Assembly (NCBI GenBank): GCA_964517265.1
Contig: CAZFBS010000027.1
Location: forward strand, 1-42,217
Direction of reading: 5' to 3'
DNA from: REEP01 sp964517265
GTDB lineage: Bacteria; Pseudomonadota; Alphaproteobacteria; Rhodospirillales; Defluviicoccaceae
DNA: 42,217 nucleotides
Positions 1-8,391 of this stretch are shown piece by piece. The notes below the pieces were generated by a model that had not been told where the DNA came from, searched no databases, and saw only the letters and a list, made by a program, of their open reading frames with translations. Both the position numbers and the translations under genes were made by a program. Every line of letters begins with the position of its first letter. Within the stretch, counting starts at the first letter, position 1.

Positions 1-1
1 G

Positions 2-643
2 GCTAGCCCCGACTTTTCGGATGCCGAGCCGTCGGATCTTCCGGCGCAATCAGCCCCGCCGGTGTTGGCACCGGAGCCCGCTGCCGCCGATCCCGAATCG
101 CTGGATCCTCCGGCGGAACCGGCTCCGTCGCCGTCCGATCCGGAGCCTGTTGCCGATCCCAAATCGCTACATCTTCCGGCGGAACCGGCTCCGTCGCCGT
201 CCGATCCGGAGGCTGCTGCCGATCCCGAACCGGGGATAAGCGAAGGCGGGCCGCCCGCTGCAGGGAATGATGTGCCGTCAGAGCCGCCCGCAAGTGTGGC
301 GGGTCCTGGCGTCAATGACCTGCTTGATCGCGGCAACCGCCTGTTGGGGTTGGGAGATGTCGCAGCCGCGCGGCTGTTTTACAGGATGGCCTCGGGGCGG
401 GGCAGCGCGGAGGGTGCCTTGTTGATGGGGCTCACATTCGACCCTCTCTATTTTGAGGGCAGGAGCATTTACGGAACTCAGCCGCATGGTTACCAAGCGA
501 TGGAATGGTATCGAAAGTCGGCGAAGATGGGCAACGCTGAGGCCCAAGAGCGAATGAACGCCCTCCAGTTATGGTTGCGCCGGGCGGCCGAGGAGGGTGA
601 CGAGGACGCCCGGCGCGCCCTACAGCGGCTTGAAACGCAGTAG
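2..643 (+). CDS. Sel1-like repeat protein, 5' end outside the window
   Basis: The reading frame is open from the left edge, so the true start lies outside the window. The visible N-terminal half is a Pro/Ala/Asp-rich linker with degenerate 22-residue repeats. The C-terminal ~110 residues look like Sel1/TPR-type helical repeats: an alanine-rich helix pair (GDVAAARLFYRMA), then YQAMEWYRKSAKMGNAEAQ and LRRAAEEGDEDARRAL. Sel1 repeats are protein-interaction scaffolds, so no enzymatic role is implied. The linker suggests an extracytoplasmic or envelope-anchored protein whose signal or anchor would be upstream. The gene converges on the next one, with 50 bases between the stops. Confidence 0.7.
   Translation, partial: ASPDFSDAEPSDLPAQSAPPVLAPEPAAADPESLDPPAEPAPSPSDPEPVADPKSLHLPAEPAPSPSDPEAAADPEPGISEGGPPAAGNDVPSEPPASVAGPGVNDLLDRGNRLLGLGDVAAARLFYRMASGRGSAEGALLMGLTFDPLYFEGRSIYGTQPHGYQAMEWYRKSAKMGNAEAQERMNALQLWLRRAAEEGDEDARRALQRLETQ
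43..235 (+). repeat. 66-bp degenerate tandem repeat coding a Pro-rich linker
   Basis: A 37-base stretch starting at 109 recurs identically, apart from its last few bases, at 175. The period is 66 bp, or 22 codons. A more diverged copy precedes it. The translated unit is of the type PAEPAPSPSDPE followed by ADP(K/E). It lies in frame in the partial Sel1-repeat gene, so copy-number change would keep the frame. Confidence 0.75.
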
Positions 644-693
644 CTTGGGCTTCTCCCACCTTCAACAGGATCGATGGAACGCTGTCCCTGCCT

Positions 694-1836
694 TCACTGG
701 CCGCCTTGCCGCTCGCGCCACGCCATGAATCTCTCGAACAGAGCGCCTTCGTCCAAGCTGATGGTTCCGCCTGCCTCGGGTTCGCTTTCCTTGATGAACT
801 GAACGAAAGCCTGAAACGCTGCGCGTAATTCGGGATCATAAACCGCTGCCTCTGCCCGCGGCCGCGCATCAAGCCACTGCTGGGCAGCCTGGAAACGGGT
901 CCAGCCCGGTACCACCGCTGCGAGGTTGACCTCCTGCCACTTTTGATGCCGGGGTGGACTTAGGAACTCTTCGAAATTGCTGAAAAAGGCTTCAACGAAT
1001 CGCGCCACTTTGGCGTAGCGGTCACTGTCCGGCGCCCAGTTGTACACAGCCATCACTGCACCGATGGCGATGGTTTCGATGTCATCCCCATCAGAAACCA
1101 GATTTGGGTAGTCCGCATGACTAAGGCTTGATGGCAGGTAAGTTTCCATCAGTTCGTCCGAAAGCGGCACCGAAAGAAAATGCACTTGGCTGTTCTCAGG
1201 GATCTTGGTGAAGATCTCGGTGGGCTTTCCCGCCACATAGATCATCGCCGCGATGTCGCCCCTGAGCAGTTTTTCCAGAGCCACTCCGTAATCATCGGTC
1301 GCGGGCTCGACATCAATGCCAAGAATGTCAAACATGGTGGAAGCAGTCATGTAGGTGCCGCTCCCCTCCGGACCGAAGTTCACCGTCTGCCCGGCAAGGT
1401 CCTCGACGGTATTGATGGCGCTGGTCGCAAGCAGGTGGAATTCCTCGTTGTAAAGCTTGGTGATGTAACGGATTCGCCTGTCGATCGTCGGATGGATTCC
1501 GGCTTTTTGCATGTAGGCAAGGACATCGGATTGAACGATCCCAATGTCGGTGCCTCGTAAGTACAGGATGTCCGTGATGTTTTGTACTGAGCCCTTGCCG
1601 ATGATCGGCAGGATGCGCAACTCATTCTCTTGGTCCAACACGCTGGCGAGATCAGCTGCGATCCGGATGTACGTACCGTTGACGCCTCCGGAAATAATGC
1701 CCACCGTACCCCGGTTGACGCGTTCGCTGATGTTTGCTGCCACAGCATCCGCCTGCTGGGCAAGGGCCGGGAGCGGATGCCCGCTGCTGGCCAGAAGGAC
1801 AACGATTGCCGCAATCGTGGAAAGGAACCGCACCAT
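694..1836 (-). CDS. TAXI-family TRAP transporter solute-binding protein
   Basis: This 380-aa protein has an N-terminal signal peptide with a hydrophobic core at about residues 5-18 and a likely cleavage after PALA (residue 26), so it should be periplasmic. The mature start carries the family signature (GVNGTYIRIAADLASVL, then GSVQNITDILYLRGTDIGIV). Family members bind a carboxylate such as glutamate and hand it to a fused TRAP membrane subunit. No TRAP permease gene is visible in this window, so the protein is an orphan here. It is divergent from psd. The ATG at 1836 puts the signal peptide at the very N-terminus, which supports this start. The ligand cannot be read from sequence. Confidence 0.88.
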   Translation of the reverse strand: MVRFLSTIAAIVVLLASSGHPLPALAQQADAVAANISERVNRGTVGIISGGVNGTYIRIAADLASVLDQENELRILPIIGKGSVQNITDILYLRGTDIGIVQSDVLAYMQKAGIHPTIDRRIRYITKLYNEEFHLLATSAINTVEDLAGQTVNFGPEGSGTYMTASTMFDILGIDVEPATDDYGVALEKLLRGDIAAMIYVAGKPTEIFTKIPENSQVHFLSVPLSDELMETYLPSSLSHADYPNLVSDGDDIETIAIGAVMAVYNWAPDSDRYAKVARFVEAFFSNFEEFLSPPRHQKWQEVNLAAVVPGWTRFQAAQQWLDARPRAEAAVYDPELRAAFQAFVQFIKESEPEAGGTISLDEGALFERFMAWRERQGGQ

Positions 1837-2049
1837 CTCTGACCTCGGTTGACGTGGAAGTTGTTTTCACCCAACCATAGCCTAGCGAGCGGGTTTTCGG
1901 TGCACAACCCCGGACTGCATGGGCGAGACCGCATCGGTGCGCGTCCGGCCTCGGCGACTGACAGGGCGGCCCCGCTGAACCATGCGCTGGATCATGACCA
2001 ACTTGGGAACAAATCGCTGACACACTTCAAGCGAAAGGCGCGGCTGGTC

Positions 2050-2748
2050 GTGCCGCACAATCTTCTCGACGACATTCTGGTTCCAATCCATCCGGCCGGC
2101 TGGCCTTTCATCATCGCCTTTGCCGTGATCACGGTGATTCTCGCGTTGATCGCCCAGCCGCTCGGTTGGATCGGTGCTGTGGGGACCGTATGGTGTGTGT
2201 TCTTCTTTCGCAATCCGGACCGAGTAACACCATGCCGGGCCGGTCTGATCGTCAGTCCCGCCGACGGGATCGTGAAAGGGACCGGGCCTGCAACACCACC
2301 GCCGGAACTGGAACTCGGCCCGGCCCCGCGCCATCGTGTCTCCATCTTCATGAATGTCTTCGACGTGCACGTGAACCGGATTCCGCTGGAAGGGACGATC
2401 GTCCGCCTGATCTATCGGCCGGGGCGATTTTTCAACGCATCTTTGGATAAGGCCAGCGAGCACAACGAGCGGCAGGGCATTGTCATCTCGGGGCCCGATG
2501 GCCATACCATCGGCTTGGTGCAGATTGCCGGTTTGGTGGCAAGACGCATTCTGTGCCGGCTTGCCGTTGGAGACGAAGTGCAGGCGGGGGAACGATTTGG
2601 TATGATCCGGTTCGGCAGCCGTGTCGACGTTTACCTCCCCCCGGGCGTGACGGCGATGGTCGTCGTGGGACAACGGATGATTGCGGGAGAAACCGTGATC
2701 GCCGACCTGCGATCCGATGAACCGGAGCGCCCCGGAGCGCGGCGATGA
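2050..2748 (+). CDS. psd: phosphatidylserine decarboxylase proenzyme (short form)
   Basis: Decarboxylates phosphatidylserine to phosphatidylethanolamine at the inner membrane. The frame is open from about 1849, but homology begins near LLDDILVPIHPAGWPF. The GTG at 2050 gives 232 aa, the normal size for this short Psd type, with a weak purine-rich stretch (AAAGG) 10 bases upstream. A hydrophobic hairpin spans about residues 18-55. The self-cleavage site is the Gly-Ser of RFGSR (Ser190 with this start). That Ser becomes the pyruvoyl group, splitting the protein into beta and alpha chains. FRNPDR, SPADG and the FMNVFDVHVNR block are further family motifs. The stop overlaps the next gene by 4 bases (ATGA). 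The start is uncertain; the function is secure. Confidence 0.9.
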   Translation: MPHNLLDDILVPIHPAGWPFIIAFAVITVILALIAQPLGWIGAVGTVWCVFFFRNPDRVTPCRAGLIVSPADGIVKGTGPATPPPELELGPAPRHRVSIFMNVFDVHVNRIPLEGTIVRLIYRPGRFFNASLDKASEHNERQGIVISGPDGHTIGLVQIAGLVARRILCRLAVGDEVQAGERFGMIRFGSRVDVYLPPGVTAMVVVGQRMIAGETVIADLRSDEPERPGARR

Positions 2749-3566
2749 GAAACCCGCGGATGCGTTCACCGCGACAGCGGCTGAGATCCTTTCATATCAA
2801 CCGAATGATCCCCAACACCTTGACCCTGCTGGCTCTTGCTGCCGGTCTCAGTTCCCTCCGGTTCGCCCTCAACGAGCGTTGGGATATGGCCGTGTTGGCG
2901 ATCGTCGTGGCCGGCATTCTGGACGGCCTCGACGGGCGGATTGCTCGGATCCTGAATGGCGCCACGCGATTTGGAGCCGAACTCGATTCATTATCCGATT
3001 TTCTGTGTTTTGGTGTGGCACCCGCGATCATTCTCTACCTGTGGGCTCTCAGCGAGGCCGGCCGCCTTGGTTGGGCGTTGGTCCTGATGTTTTGCATTGG
3101 CTGCGCCCTGCGGCTGGCGCGCTTCAATGCCGATATTGACGAGCCGGAGCCGCCTCCTTGGCACCGTAACTTTTTCGTGGGCTTGCCGTCGCCAGCAGGG
3201 GCAGGGCTGGCGTTGCTGCCGATCATGCTGTGGTTCCAGGTGGACCTGACGTTTCTGCGCAGCCCACTGTTTGTCGGCGTGGTCATGGTCGTCGTCGCCG
3301 CGCTGCTGGTCAGCCGGGTAAGGACGTTCTCGTTCAAGAAGGTGAGGATCCCGCACCGGCTGGTGCTGCCGACCATGCTGGCCATCGGGATTTACCTGGC
3401 TTTTCTGGTCAGCGCGCCGTGGCTGACCTTGACGCTAACCGGTATTGCCTATGCCCTTTCCATTCCGTTCAGTGACCGGACGTTTCGCTCCCTTAAAGAA
3501 GCCCATTCGCGGACTGCCTTTGCGGCCACTGGCGAGGGGGAGGGCGCTGAGGGTTCGGGACCATGA
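2745..3566 (+). CDS. pssA: CDP-diacylglycerol--serine O-phosphatidyltransferase
   Basis: Makes phosphatidylserine from CDP-diacylglycerol and serine, the substrate of the Psd encoded just upstream, so the pair completes PE synthesis. The CDP-alcohol phosphotransferase signature is complete: Asp60, Asp63-Gly64, Ala67-Arg68, Gly77, Asp81 and Asp85 fit D-x2-DG-x2-AR-x8-G-x3-D-x3-D. The rest is a polytopic membrane protein with about 7-8 hydrophobic segments, 273 aa, typical of the type II enzyme. The start overlaps the psd stop by ATGA, which indicates translational coupling. A short charged tail follows the last membrane segment. Confidence 0.93.
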   Translation: MRNPRMRSPRQRLRSFHINRMIPNTLTLLALAAGLSSLRFALNERWDMAVLAIVVAGILDGLDGRIARILNGATRFGAELDSLSDFLCFGVAPAIILYLWALSEAGRLGWALVLMFCIGCALRLARFNADIDEPEPPPWHRNFFVGLPSPAGAGLALLPIMLWFQVDLTFLRSPLFVGVVMVVVAALLVSRVRTFSFKKVRIPHRLVLPTMLAIGIYLAFLVSAPWLTLTLTGIAYALSIPFSDRTFRSLKEAHSRTAFAATGEGEGAEGSGP

Positions 3567-3721
3567 TCGCACGGATTGGCGCGGATCGCGCATGGGCCGG
3601 TCAACCCCCTGGTTGTAGGACTCCCCTAGCTTAACACAAGTTCTTGGCAGGACCCGAGTGCGTCCTTAGGCTTGGACCCGTTTGCGAATGCTCCCGTGCG
3701 AGAGCCGGTGTCGGGGGGCAC

Positions 3722-4414
3722 ATGGAAGAGCGTGGCATGTTCAAAGATCGAACCGATGCCGGTGAGAAGCTTGCTGCCCGGCTTCAATCCATGAAACAGG
3801 AGCCTCTCGTGGTTGTCGCGCTGCCGCGGGGTGGGGTGCCGGTGGCGTTTGAAGTAGCGAAGGCACTTGAAGCTCCTCTCGACGTGGTTCTCATCCGCAA
3901 GATCGGGGCGCCAGGACAACCGGAACTTGCCGTTGGCGCGGTCGCCGATGGCGATTCTGTCGAGACGGTGATCAACACCGATCTGGCAAACGTGACCGGG
4001 GCGACGCCTGATTATATCGAGCAGAGGACGAAAGAGGTTTTGAAGGAGATTGAGCAGCGCCGCACCCGTTACATGAAGGATCGCGTTCGCCCCGAAATCT
4101 CAGGACGCACCGTCATCATCATCGACGACGGCATTGCCACCGGCGCCTCCATCCGGGTCGCGATCAAGGCATTCTGGAAGCGGGGTGCCCGACGGCTGGT
4201 TGTCGCGGTTCCCGTCGCCCCCCCGGGTACGGTGCAAAGCCTGCAGCAGGAGGTCGACCAAGTGATCTGCCTGGAGACACCGGAGTTCTTCCCGGCTGTT
4301 GGAGCATTTTACCGGGACTTCGCGCAGACGACGGATGAAGACGTCATTAGGTTGTTGGATCGTGCTGCCGTTTTTGCACCTTTGCTTGGTCGCTCTCCGG
4401 GGGTCCGACAGTGA
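3722..4414 (+). CDS. predicted phosphoribosyltransferase (COG1926-like)
   Basis: Type I phosphoribosyltransferase fold. The PRPP-binding loop is clear at residues 131-143 (VIIIDDGIATGAS), after an N-terminal segment LPRGGVPVAFEVAKAL characteristic of this uncharacterised family. The substrate base is unknown. The frame extends upstream to 3644, but the ATG at 3722 follows a G-rich stretch (about 5 bases away), and a second ATG at 3737 also has GGAAGAG in front. Family homology starts near FKDRTDAG, so both are plausible; this choice gives 230 aa. The next gene on the same strand begins 83 bases downstream, so cotranscription is possible. Confidence 0.8.
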   Translation: MEERGMFKDRTDAGEKLAARLQSMKQEPLVVVALPRGGVPVAFEVAKALEAPLDVVLIRKIGAPGQPELAVGAVADGDSVETVINTDLANVTGATPDYIEQRTKEVLKEIEQRRTRYMKDRVRPEISGRTVIIIDDGIATGASIRVAIKAFWKRGARRLVVAVPVAPPGTVQSLQQEVDQVICLETPEFFPAVGAFYRDFAQTTDEDVIRLLDRAAVFAPLLGRSPGVRQ

Positions 4415-4497
4415 GAGTTCGGCAGAGGCGGGCGGTGGTCGATTTGCCGCGGGGCTGCCACGGCCGGGTGACGGCCGCCTTGAGGGCGGCGTGAGAC

Positions 4498-7227
4498 ATG
4501 CGTTCAGGTGACATGCCGCCCCGCGACATGACTCTTCAGGTTGTGGCAGCGTCGCTCGGTCGTTACGGCGATCGCGAGGCGATCCTTTATTTCGATCGCG
4601 ACGGCATCAAGCGATGGACTTACCGGCAGTTGGGGGAGTTGGTCCACCGTCTTGCAAGCGGTCTGGTGGCAAACGGATTTGGGCGCAAAAGCACCATTGC
4701 CGTCTGCGCTGCCAACCGCGGGGAATGGATTTTGGCTTGTTTCGCCATCTGGAGGGCTGGCGCCATCGTTGTCCCGCTCGACACCCAGATGTCGGAATCG
4801 GCGATGCGTCACGCACTTGATGACGCTGCGGTTCGGCTGGTGTTCACCCAGGCATCGGAGGTCGAGCGCATCGAGGCACTGGCTCCGGAAGGAAGCCAGA
4901 TCGTTCTCCTGCAAGGCGAACGGGAGGGATTGTCGGGATGGCAAGATCTTCTGAGCGATCAGGGTGGAGAGGACGGTGCACAGCAACCGAGGCCGTTGCC
5001 AGAAGTCGGTTTGGACGATTTTGCTGCTATCTTCTACACGTCAGGGACCACCGGGCCGCCGAAAGGCGTGCCCTTGACCCACCGCAATCTCGCCTTCCAG
5101 ATCGACGTGCTGGATAAGGTCAAAATCGTCGGTCCGGGGGATCGGGCGCTGCTGCCGTTGCCGCTTCATCATGTCTACCCTTTTGTCGTCGGGATGCTGA
5201 CACCGATCGCCCTGGGGCTCCCCTTGCTGCTGCCCCGGGCGTTGATCGGCCCGCAGATTGTCGAAGCGACGAGCAAAGGCGGAGCCACGGTCATGATTGG
5301 CGTTCCCCGGCTTTACCGGGCGCTGATCGATGGCTTGATGCGCCGGCTCAATACGCAGGGGCTGGTGAGCCGGATCATTGGACGCTCACTGATCGCCGTC
5401 AGCACGGTCTCGCGGCACAAGCTTGGGCTGCAGATGGGCAAGAGACTGCTCAAGCCGCTGCACCAGCGGATGGGCCCTGATCTTCGCCTGCTCGTCAGTG
5501 GTGGTGCTGCACTTAAGCCCGAGTTGACGCGGACGCTGGAAGGAATTGGCTGGACTGTTGCCACCGGCTACGGCTTGACGGAAACTTCACCACTGGTCGC
5601 CGCGAATTTTCCCGGTCAAAGCCGATTCGAGTCGGCCGGTAAACCGGTCGAAGGGGTCCAGGTCCGGATCGACCCCAGCGTCATCGCGGAAGGCACTCAG
5701 ACGGATGACCGGCTCGGCGAGGTGCTGGTAAGCGGGCCAAACGTGTTTACCCATTATCACCACCTTCCCGAAAAAACCAAGGAAGCTTTCACCGAGGACG
5801 GCTGGTTCCGCACCGGAGATCTGGGCTTCCTGGATGACGATGGTTATCTGCATCTGGCCGGGCGACGCTCGACCATGATCGTGACCGAGGGTGGCAAGAA
5901 TGTCCAGCCGGACGAACTGGAGGAGGCCTACCAAGCCGAGCCGGAAATCGGCGAGATCGTTGTTCTGCCCCAGGATGATAAGATTGTCGGCTTGATCGTG
6001 CCGGACTTCGACGTTGTCACCGCCCGGGAGCCGAATGAAATCGAGAATGCCGTGCGCGAGGCGGTTGAGAGGGCTTCACGCCGACTGCCGCCATACAAGC
6101 GCCTGGCCGAGTTCGCCTTGACCCGCGAGAGCTTGCCTAGGACACGCCTCGGCAAGCCCCGCCGGCACCTCTTGGAGGAGCGATACGAGCAGGCGCTGCG
6201 AGACAAGGATGCAGCCGCCGCGCCGCAGCGCAAGCCATTGCCGATAAACGAGATGTCGGCGGAGGACCGATCCCTGCTGGAGGATTCCTCCGCGCGAAAG
6301 GCTTGGGAATGGTTGAGTGAACGGTTTTCTGACCGTCGGCTTACTCCGGATAGCAACTTTCGCCTCGATCTTGGCGTCGACTCCATGGAATGGCTGAACA
6401 TGACCATGGAACTCTCGATCCGGACGGGAGCGGAACTGACAGAAGATGCGATTGCCCGCATCGAAAGCGTACGGGATCTTCTGGAGGAGGTGACGCAGTC
6501 GGAAGGCAAGGTGGCAGCAGAACGGCAACATTTTCTCGATGATCCTGAGGGGAGCTTGACCGAGGAGCAGAAACGGTGGCTGCGCCCTCAGAGTACGGCG
6601 CAACGAGCGATCGGCTGTGTTGCTTACGGCTTGGCGTGGCTCGTGATGCGAGTTCTGTTCCGCCTTGAGGTTCGCGGTGTGCAGCACTTGCCAGCGCAAG
6701 GTGCCTATGTGCTCGCCCCCAATCATGTCAGCTATCTCGACCCGTTCGCGATTGCACCGGCACTCCGCTATCGGCGGCTGCTTGACACGTATTGGGCGGG
6801 GTGGACCGGGGTGCTGTTCTCAAACCGGTTCGTTCGCTGGTTCAGCCGGATTGCTCAGGTCGTTCCCATCGATCCCGACCGGGCGGTCGGGTCGAGCTTG
6901 GCGTTCGGCGCGACCATCCTCAAGCGTGGATTGATGTTGGTCTGGTTCCCGGAGGGTGCACGCTCGGAAACGGGAAAGCTGACGCCGTTTAAGCCGGGTC
7001 TCGGACTGCTGCTGGAGCGCTTTCAGGTCCCAGTGTTGCCGGTCGTTATCGAGGGGGCCTATGAGGCGCTACCGCGGCATCGCTCCCTTCCAAATTTTCA
7101 CCGGATCCGGGTGACCATTCACCCACCGGTCGATCCGCAGGCGCTCGAAAGAAAAGGAGAGGGCAAAGAGGCAGGGGAGAGGATTATGAGCGGCCTTGAG
7201 CGCCACATGAGCGATCTCATGCCGTGA
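4498..7227 (+). CDS. acyl-activating enzyme + carrier domain + PlsC-type acyltransferase fusion
   Basis: A 909-aa protein with three domains in one chain. Residues ~15-570 are an AMP-forming acyl-CoA/acyl-ACP synthetase, with the P-loop YTSGTTGPPKG (Thr181-Gly186), GYGLTETSP, and the hinge/ATP motif GWFRTGDLGF. Residues ~595-670 are a carrier-protein-like domain with a phosphopantetheine-type Ser629 in LGVDSMEW. Residues ~700-905 are a glycerolipid acyltransferase with NHVSYLD (His743, Asp748) and FPEGARS (817-823). The logical reaction is ATP-dependent activation of a free fatty acid, loading on the carrier arm, and transfer to a lysophospholipid. E. coli Aas does a similar job with the domains in the opposite order and no internal carrier. 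Location is probably cytoplasmic face of the membrane. ATGs at 4498, 4513 and 4528 are all possible starts. Confidence 0.85.
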   Translation: MRSGDMPPRDMTLQVVAASLGRYGDREAILYFDRDGIKRWTYRQLGELVHRLASGLVANGFGRKSTIAVCAANRGEWILACFAIWRAGAIVVPLDTQMSESAMRHALDDAAVRLVFTQASEVERIEALAPEGSQIVLLQGEREGLSGWQDLLSDQGGEDGAQQPRPLPEVGLDDFAAIFYTSGTTGPPKGVPLTHRNLAFQIDVLDKVKIVGPGDRALLPLPLHHVYPFVVGMLTPIALGLPLLLPRALIGPQIVEATSKGGATVMIGVPRLYRALIDGLMRRLNTQGLVSRIIGRSLIAVSTVSRHKLGLQMGKRLLKPLHQRMGPDLRLLVSGGAALKPELTRTLEGIGWTVATGYGLTETSPLVAANFPGQSRFESAGKPVEGVQVRIDPSVIAEGTQTDDRLGEVLVSGPNVFTHYHHLPEKTKEAFTEDGWFRTGDLGFLDDDGYLHLAGRRSTMIVTEGGKNVQPDELEEAYQAEPEIGEIVVLPQDDKIVGLIVPDFDVVTAREPNEIENAVREAVERASRRLPPYKRLAEFALTRESLPRTRLGKPRRHLLEERYEQALRDKDAAAAPQRKPLPINEMSAEDRSLLEDSSARKAWEWLSERFSDRRLTPDSNFRLDLGVDSMEWLNMTMELSIRTGAELTEDAIARIESVRDLLEEVTQSEGKVAAERQHFLDDPEGSLTEEQKRWLRPQSTAQRAIGCVAYGLAWLVMRVLFRLEVRGVQHLPAQGAYVLAPNHVSYLDPFAIAPALRYRRLLDTYWAGWTGVLFSNRFVRWFSRIAQVVPIDPDRAVGSSLAFGATILKRGLMLVWFPEGARSETGKLTPFKPGLGLLLERFQVPVLPVVIEGAYEALPRHRSLPNFHRIRVTIHPPVDPQALERKGEGKEAGERIMSGLERHMSDLMP

Positions 7228-7254
7228 AGGCCTTTAGGCGATGGCAGCAAGGGC

Positions 7255-8316
7255 GTGCGTAGCGGAGCCGGTTTATCAGGACACCGGGAGGTTGGCCTTG
7301 AGCGCAAGGTCGAGGCACTGCGCGATCCGAGCCTCTATCCCGAGAACTCGAAAACGGTAGATGTTCGTGAAAGCCATATGTCATGGGTCTTTCTGACCGA
7401 TCGGTTCGCCTACAAAATGAAGAAGCCGGTCAAGTTTCCGCGGCTGGATTTTTCGACGCTGGCGCTGCGCCACCTTCAATGCGAGAACGAACTTGTTCTC
7501 AACCGGCGCTTGGCGCCGATGGTCTATCTCGACTTGGTGCGGATGACCTGCGACGAAAACGGGTGCATCAGCCTTGAGGGCAACGGCGAGACCGTCGAAT
7601 GGCTGGTGCGAATGGTGCGTCTTCCGACGGAGCGGAAGCTGGAGCGGTTGGTCATGGAGAAGCGCACTCGGGAAGAGGAAGTCAGGGCCGACATTGTCGT
7701 GGCTGCCGAGTTGCTGATCCGCTTCTATCGTCCGGCACCGCCGGTGCATATGCCGGCCGAGCAATACAGGCTGAGGTTCGCCATTGAGATCTCGTCGATT
7801 ACCGCGGAGCTGCGCTCGCCGCAGTTCGATTTACCGGGCGAGCTTGTTCGTCGCACTGCCTGTGCTCTTCAGGCTTTCATCGAAGATAAGAGGGCATTGC
7901 TGACGGCCCGCGCCGGACGGGTGATCGACGCCCACGGCGATCTGCGTCCCCAGCATATCTATGTTGGGCCCGATCCCGCCATCATCGATTGCCTGGAATT
8001 CGACCGCGATCTGCGTCTGCGAGATCCTTTTGACGAGCTCTCGTTTCTCCGCCTGGAGTGTGCACGGCTTGGGGATCCGTCGGCTGGCGACCTTTTCATT
8101 CAGCGCTGCCGACAGGCGCTGGACGATCCTGTTCCTGCCGAACTTCTGCGCTTTTATGCCGCCTTCCGCGCTTATGAGCGCGCCAAGTTGGCCGCGGGTC
8201 ATCTTGAAGACCCGGGTCTCCCCGATCCCGCCACCACCGCGAAATGGCGAGAGCGCGCGCTCACGTATCTGCGGTTGGCCCAGGCCTCGCTTCAGCCTGA
8301 GTGGGATTCCAACTGA
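7255..8316 (+). CDS. aminoglycoside phosphotransferase-like kinase (COG2187-type)
   Basis: 353 aa. The N-terminal block (YPENSKTVDVRESHMSWVFLT...KKPVKFPRLDFSTLALR) and the Brenner-type catalytic loop HGDLRPQH (His227-His234), followed by IIDCLEFD, match the stand-alone kinase-like half of COG2187 proteins. In many bacteria the family is fused to a P-loop ATPase, which is absent here. The substrate is unknown, and despite the family name there is no reason to assume drug resistance. The GTG at 7255 is the only early start that keeps the conserved N-terminus; it lies 27 bases after the preceding stop, suggesting an operon. Confidence 0.8.
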   Translation: MRSGAGLSGHREVGLERKVEALRDPSLYPENSKTVDVRESHMSWVFLTDRFAYKMKKPVKFPRLDFSTLALRHLQCENELVLNRRLAPMVYLDLVRMTCDENGCISLEGNGETVEWLVRMVRLPTERKLERLVMEKRTREEEVRADIVVAAELLIRFYRPAPPVHMPAEQYRLRFAIEISSITAELRSPQFDLPGELVRRTACALQAFIEDKRALLTARAGRVIDAHGDLRPQHIYVGPDPAIIDCLEFDRDLRLRDPFDELSFLRLECARLGDPSAGDLFIQRCRQALDDPVPAELLRFYAAFRAYERAKLAAGHLEDPGLPDPATTAKWRERALTYLRLAQASLQPEWDSN

Positions 8317-8327
8317 CCAACAGGGAT

Positions 8328-8351
8328 GCGTGCGACAGCGGGACCGCACGC
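8328..8351. terminator. possible bidirectional hairpin between convergent genes
   Basis: GCGTGCG at 8328-8334 pairs with CGCACGC at 8345-8351 across a 10-base loop. It sits between the ends of two convergent genes. There is no T-tract on either side, so a terminator role is only positional inference. Confidence 0.35.
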
Positions 8352-8391
8352 GGCTCTGGCCGGGCCCGAGCGGCTGCGACCGGCTTGATCC

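Noticed and set aside
1882..2769. 295-codon minus-strand frame opposite psd
   Set aside because: Antisense to psd/pssA, Arg/His-rich low-quality product, no ribosome binding site.
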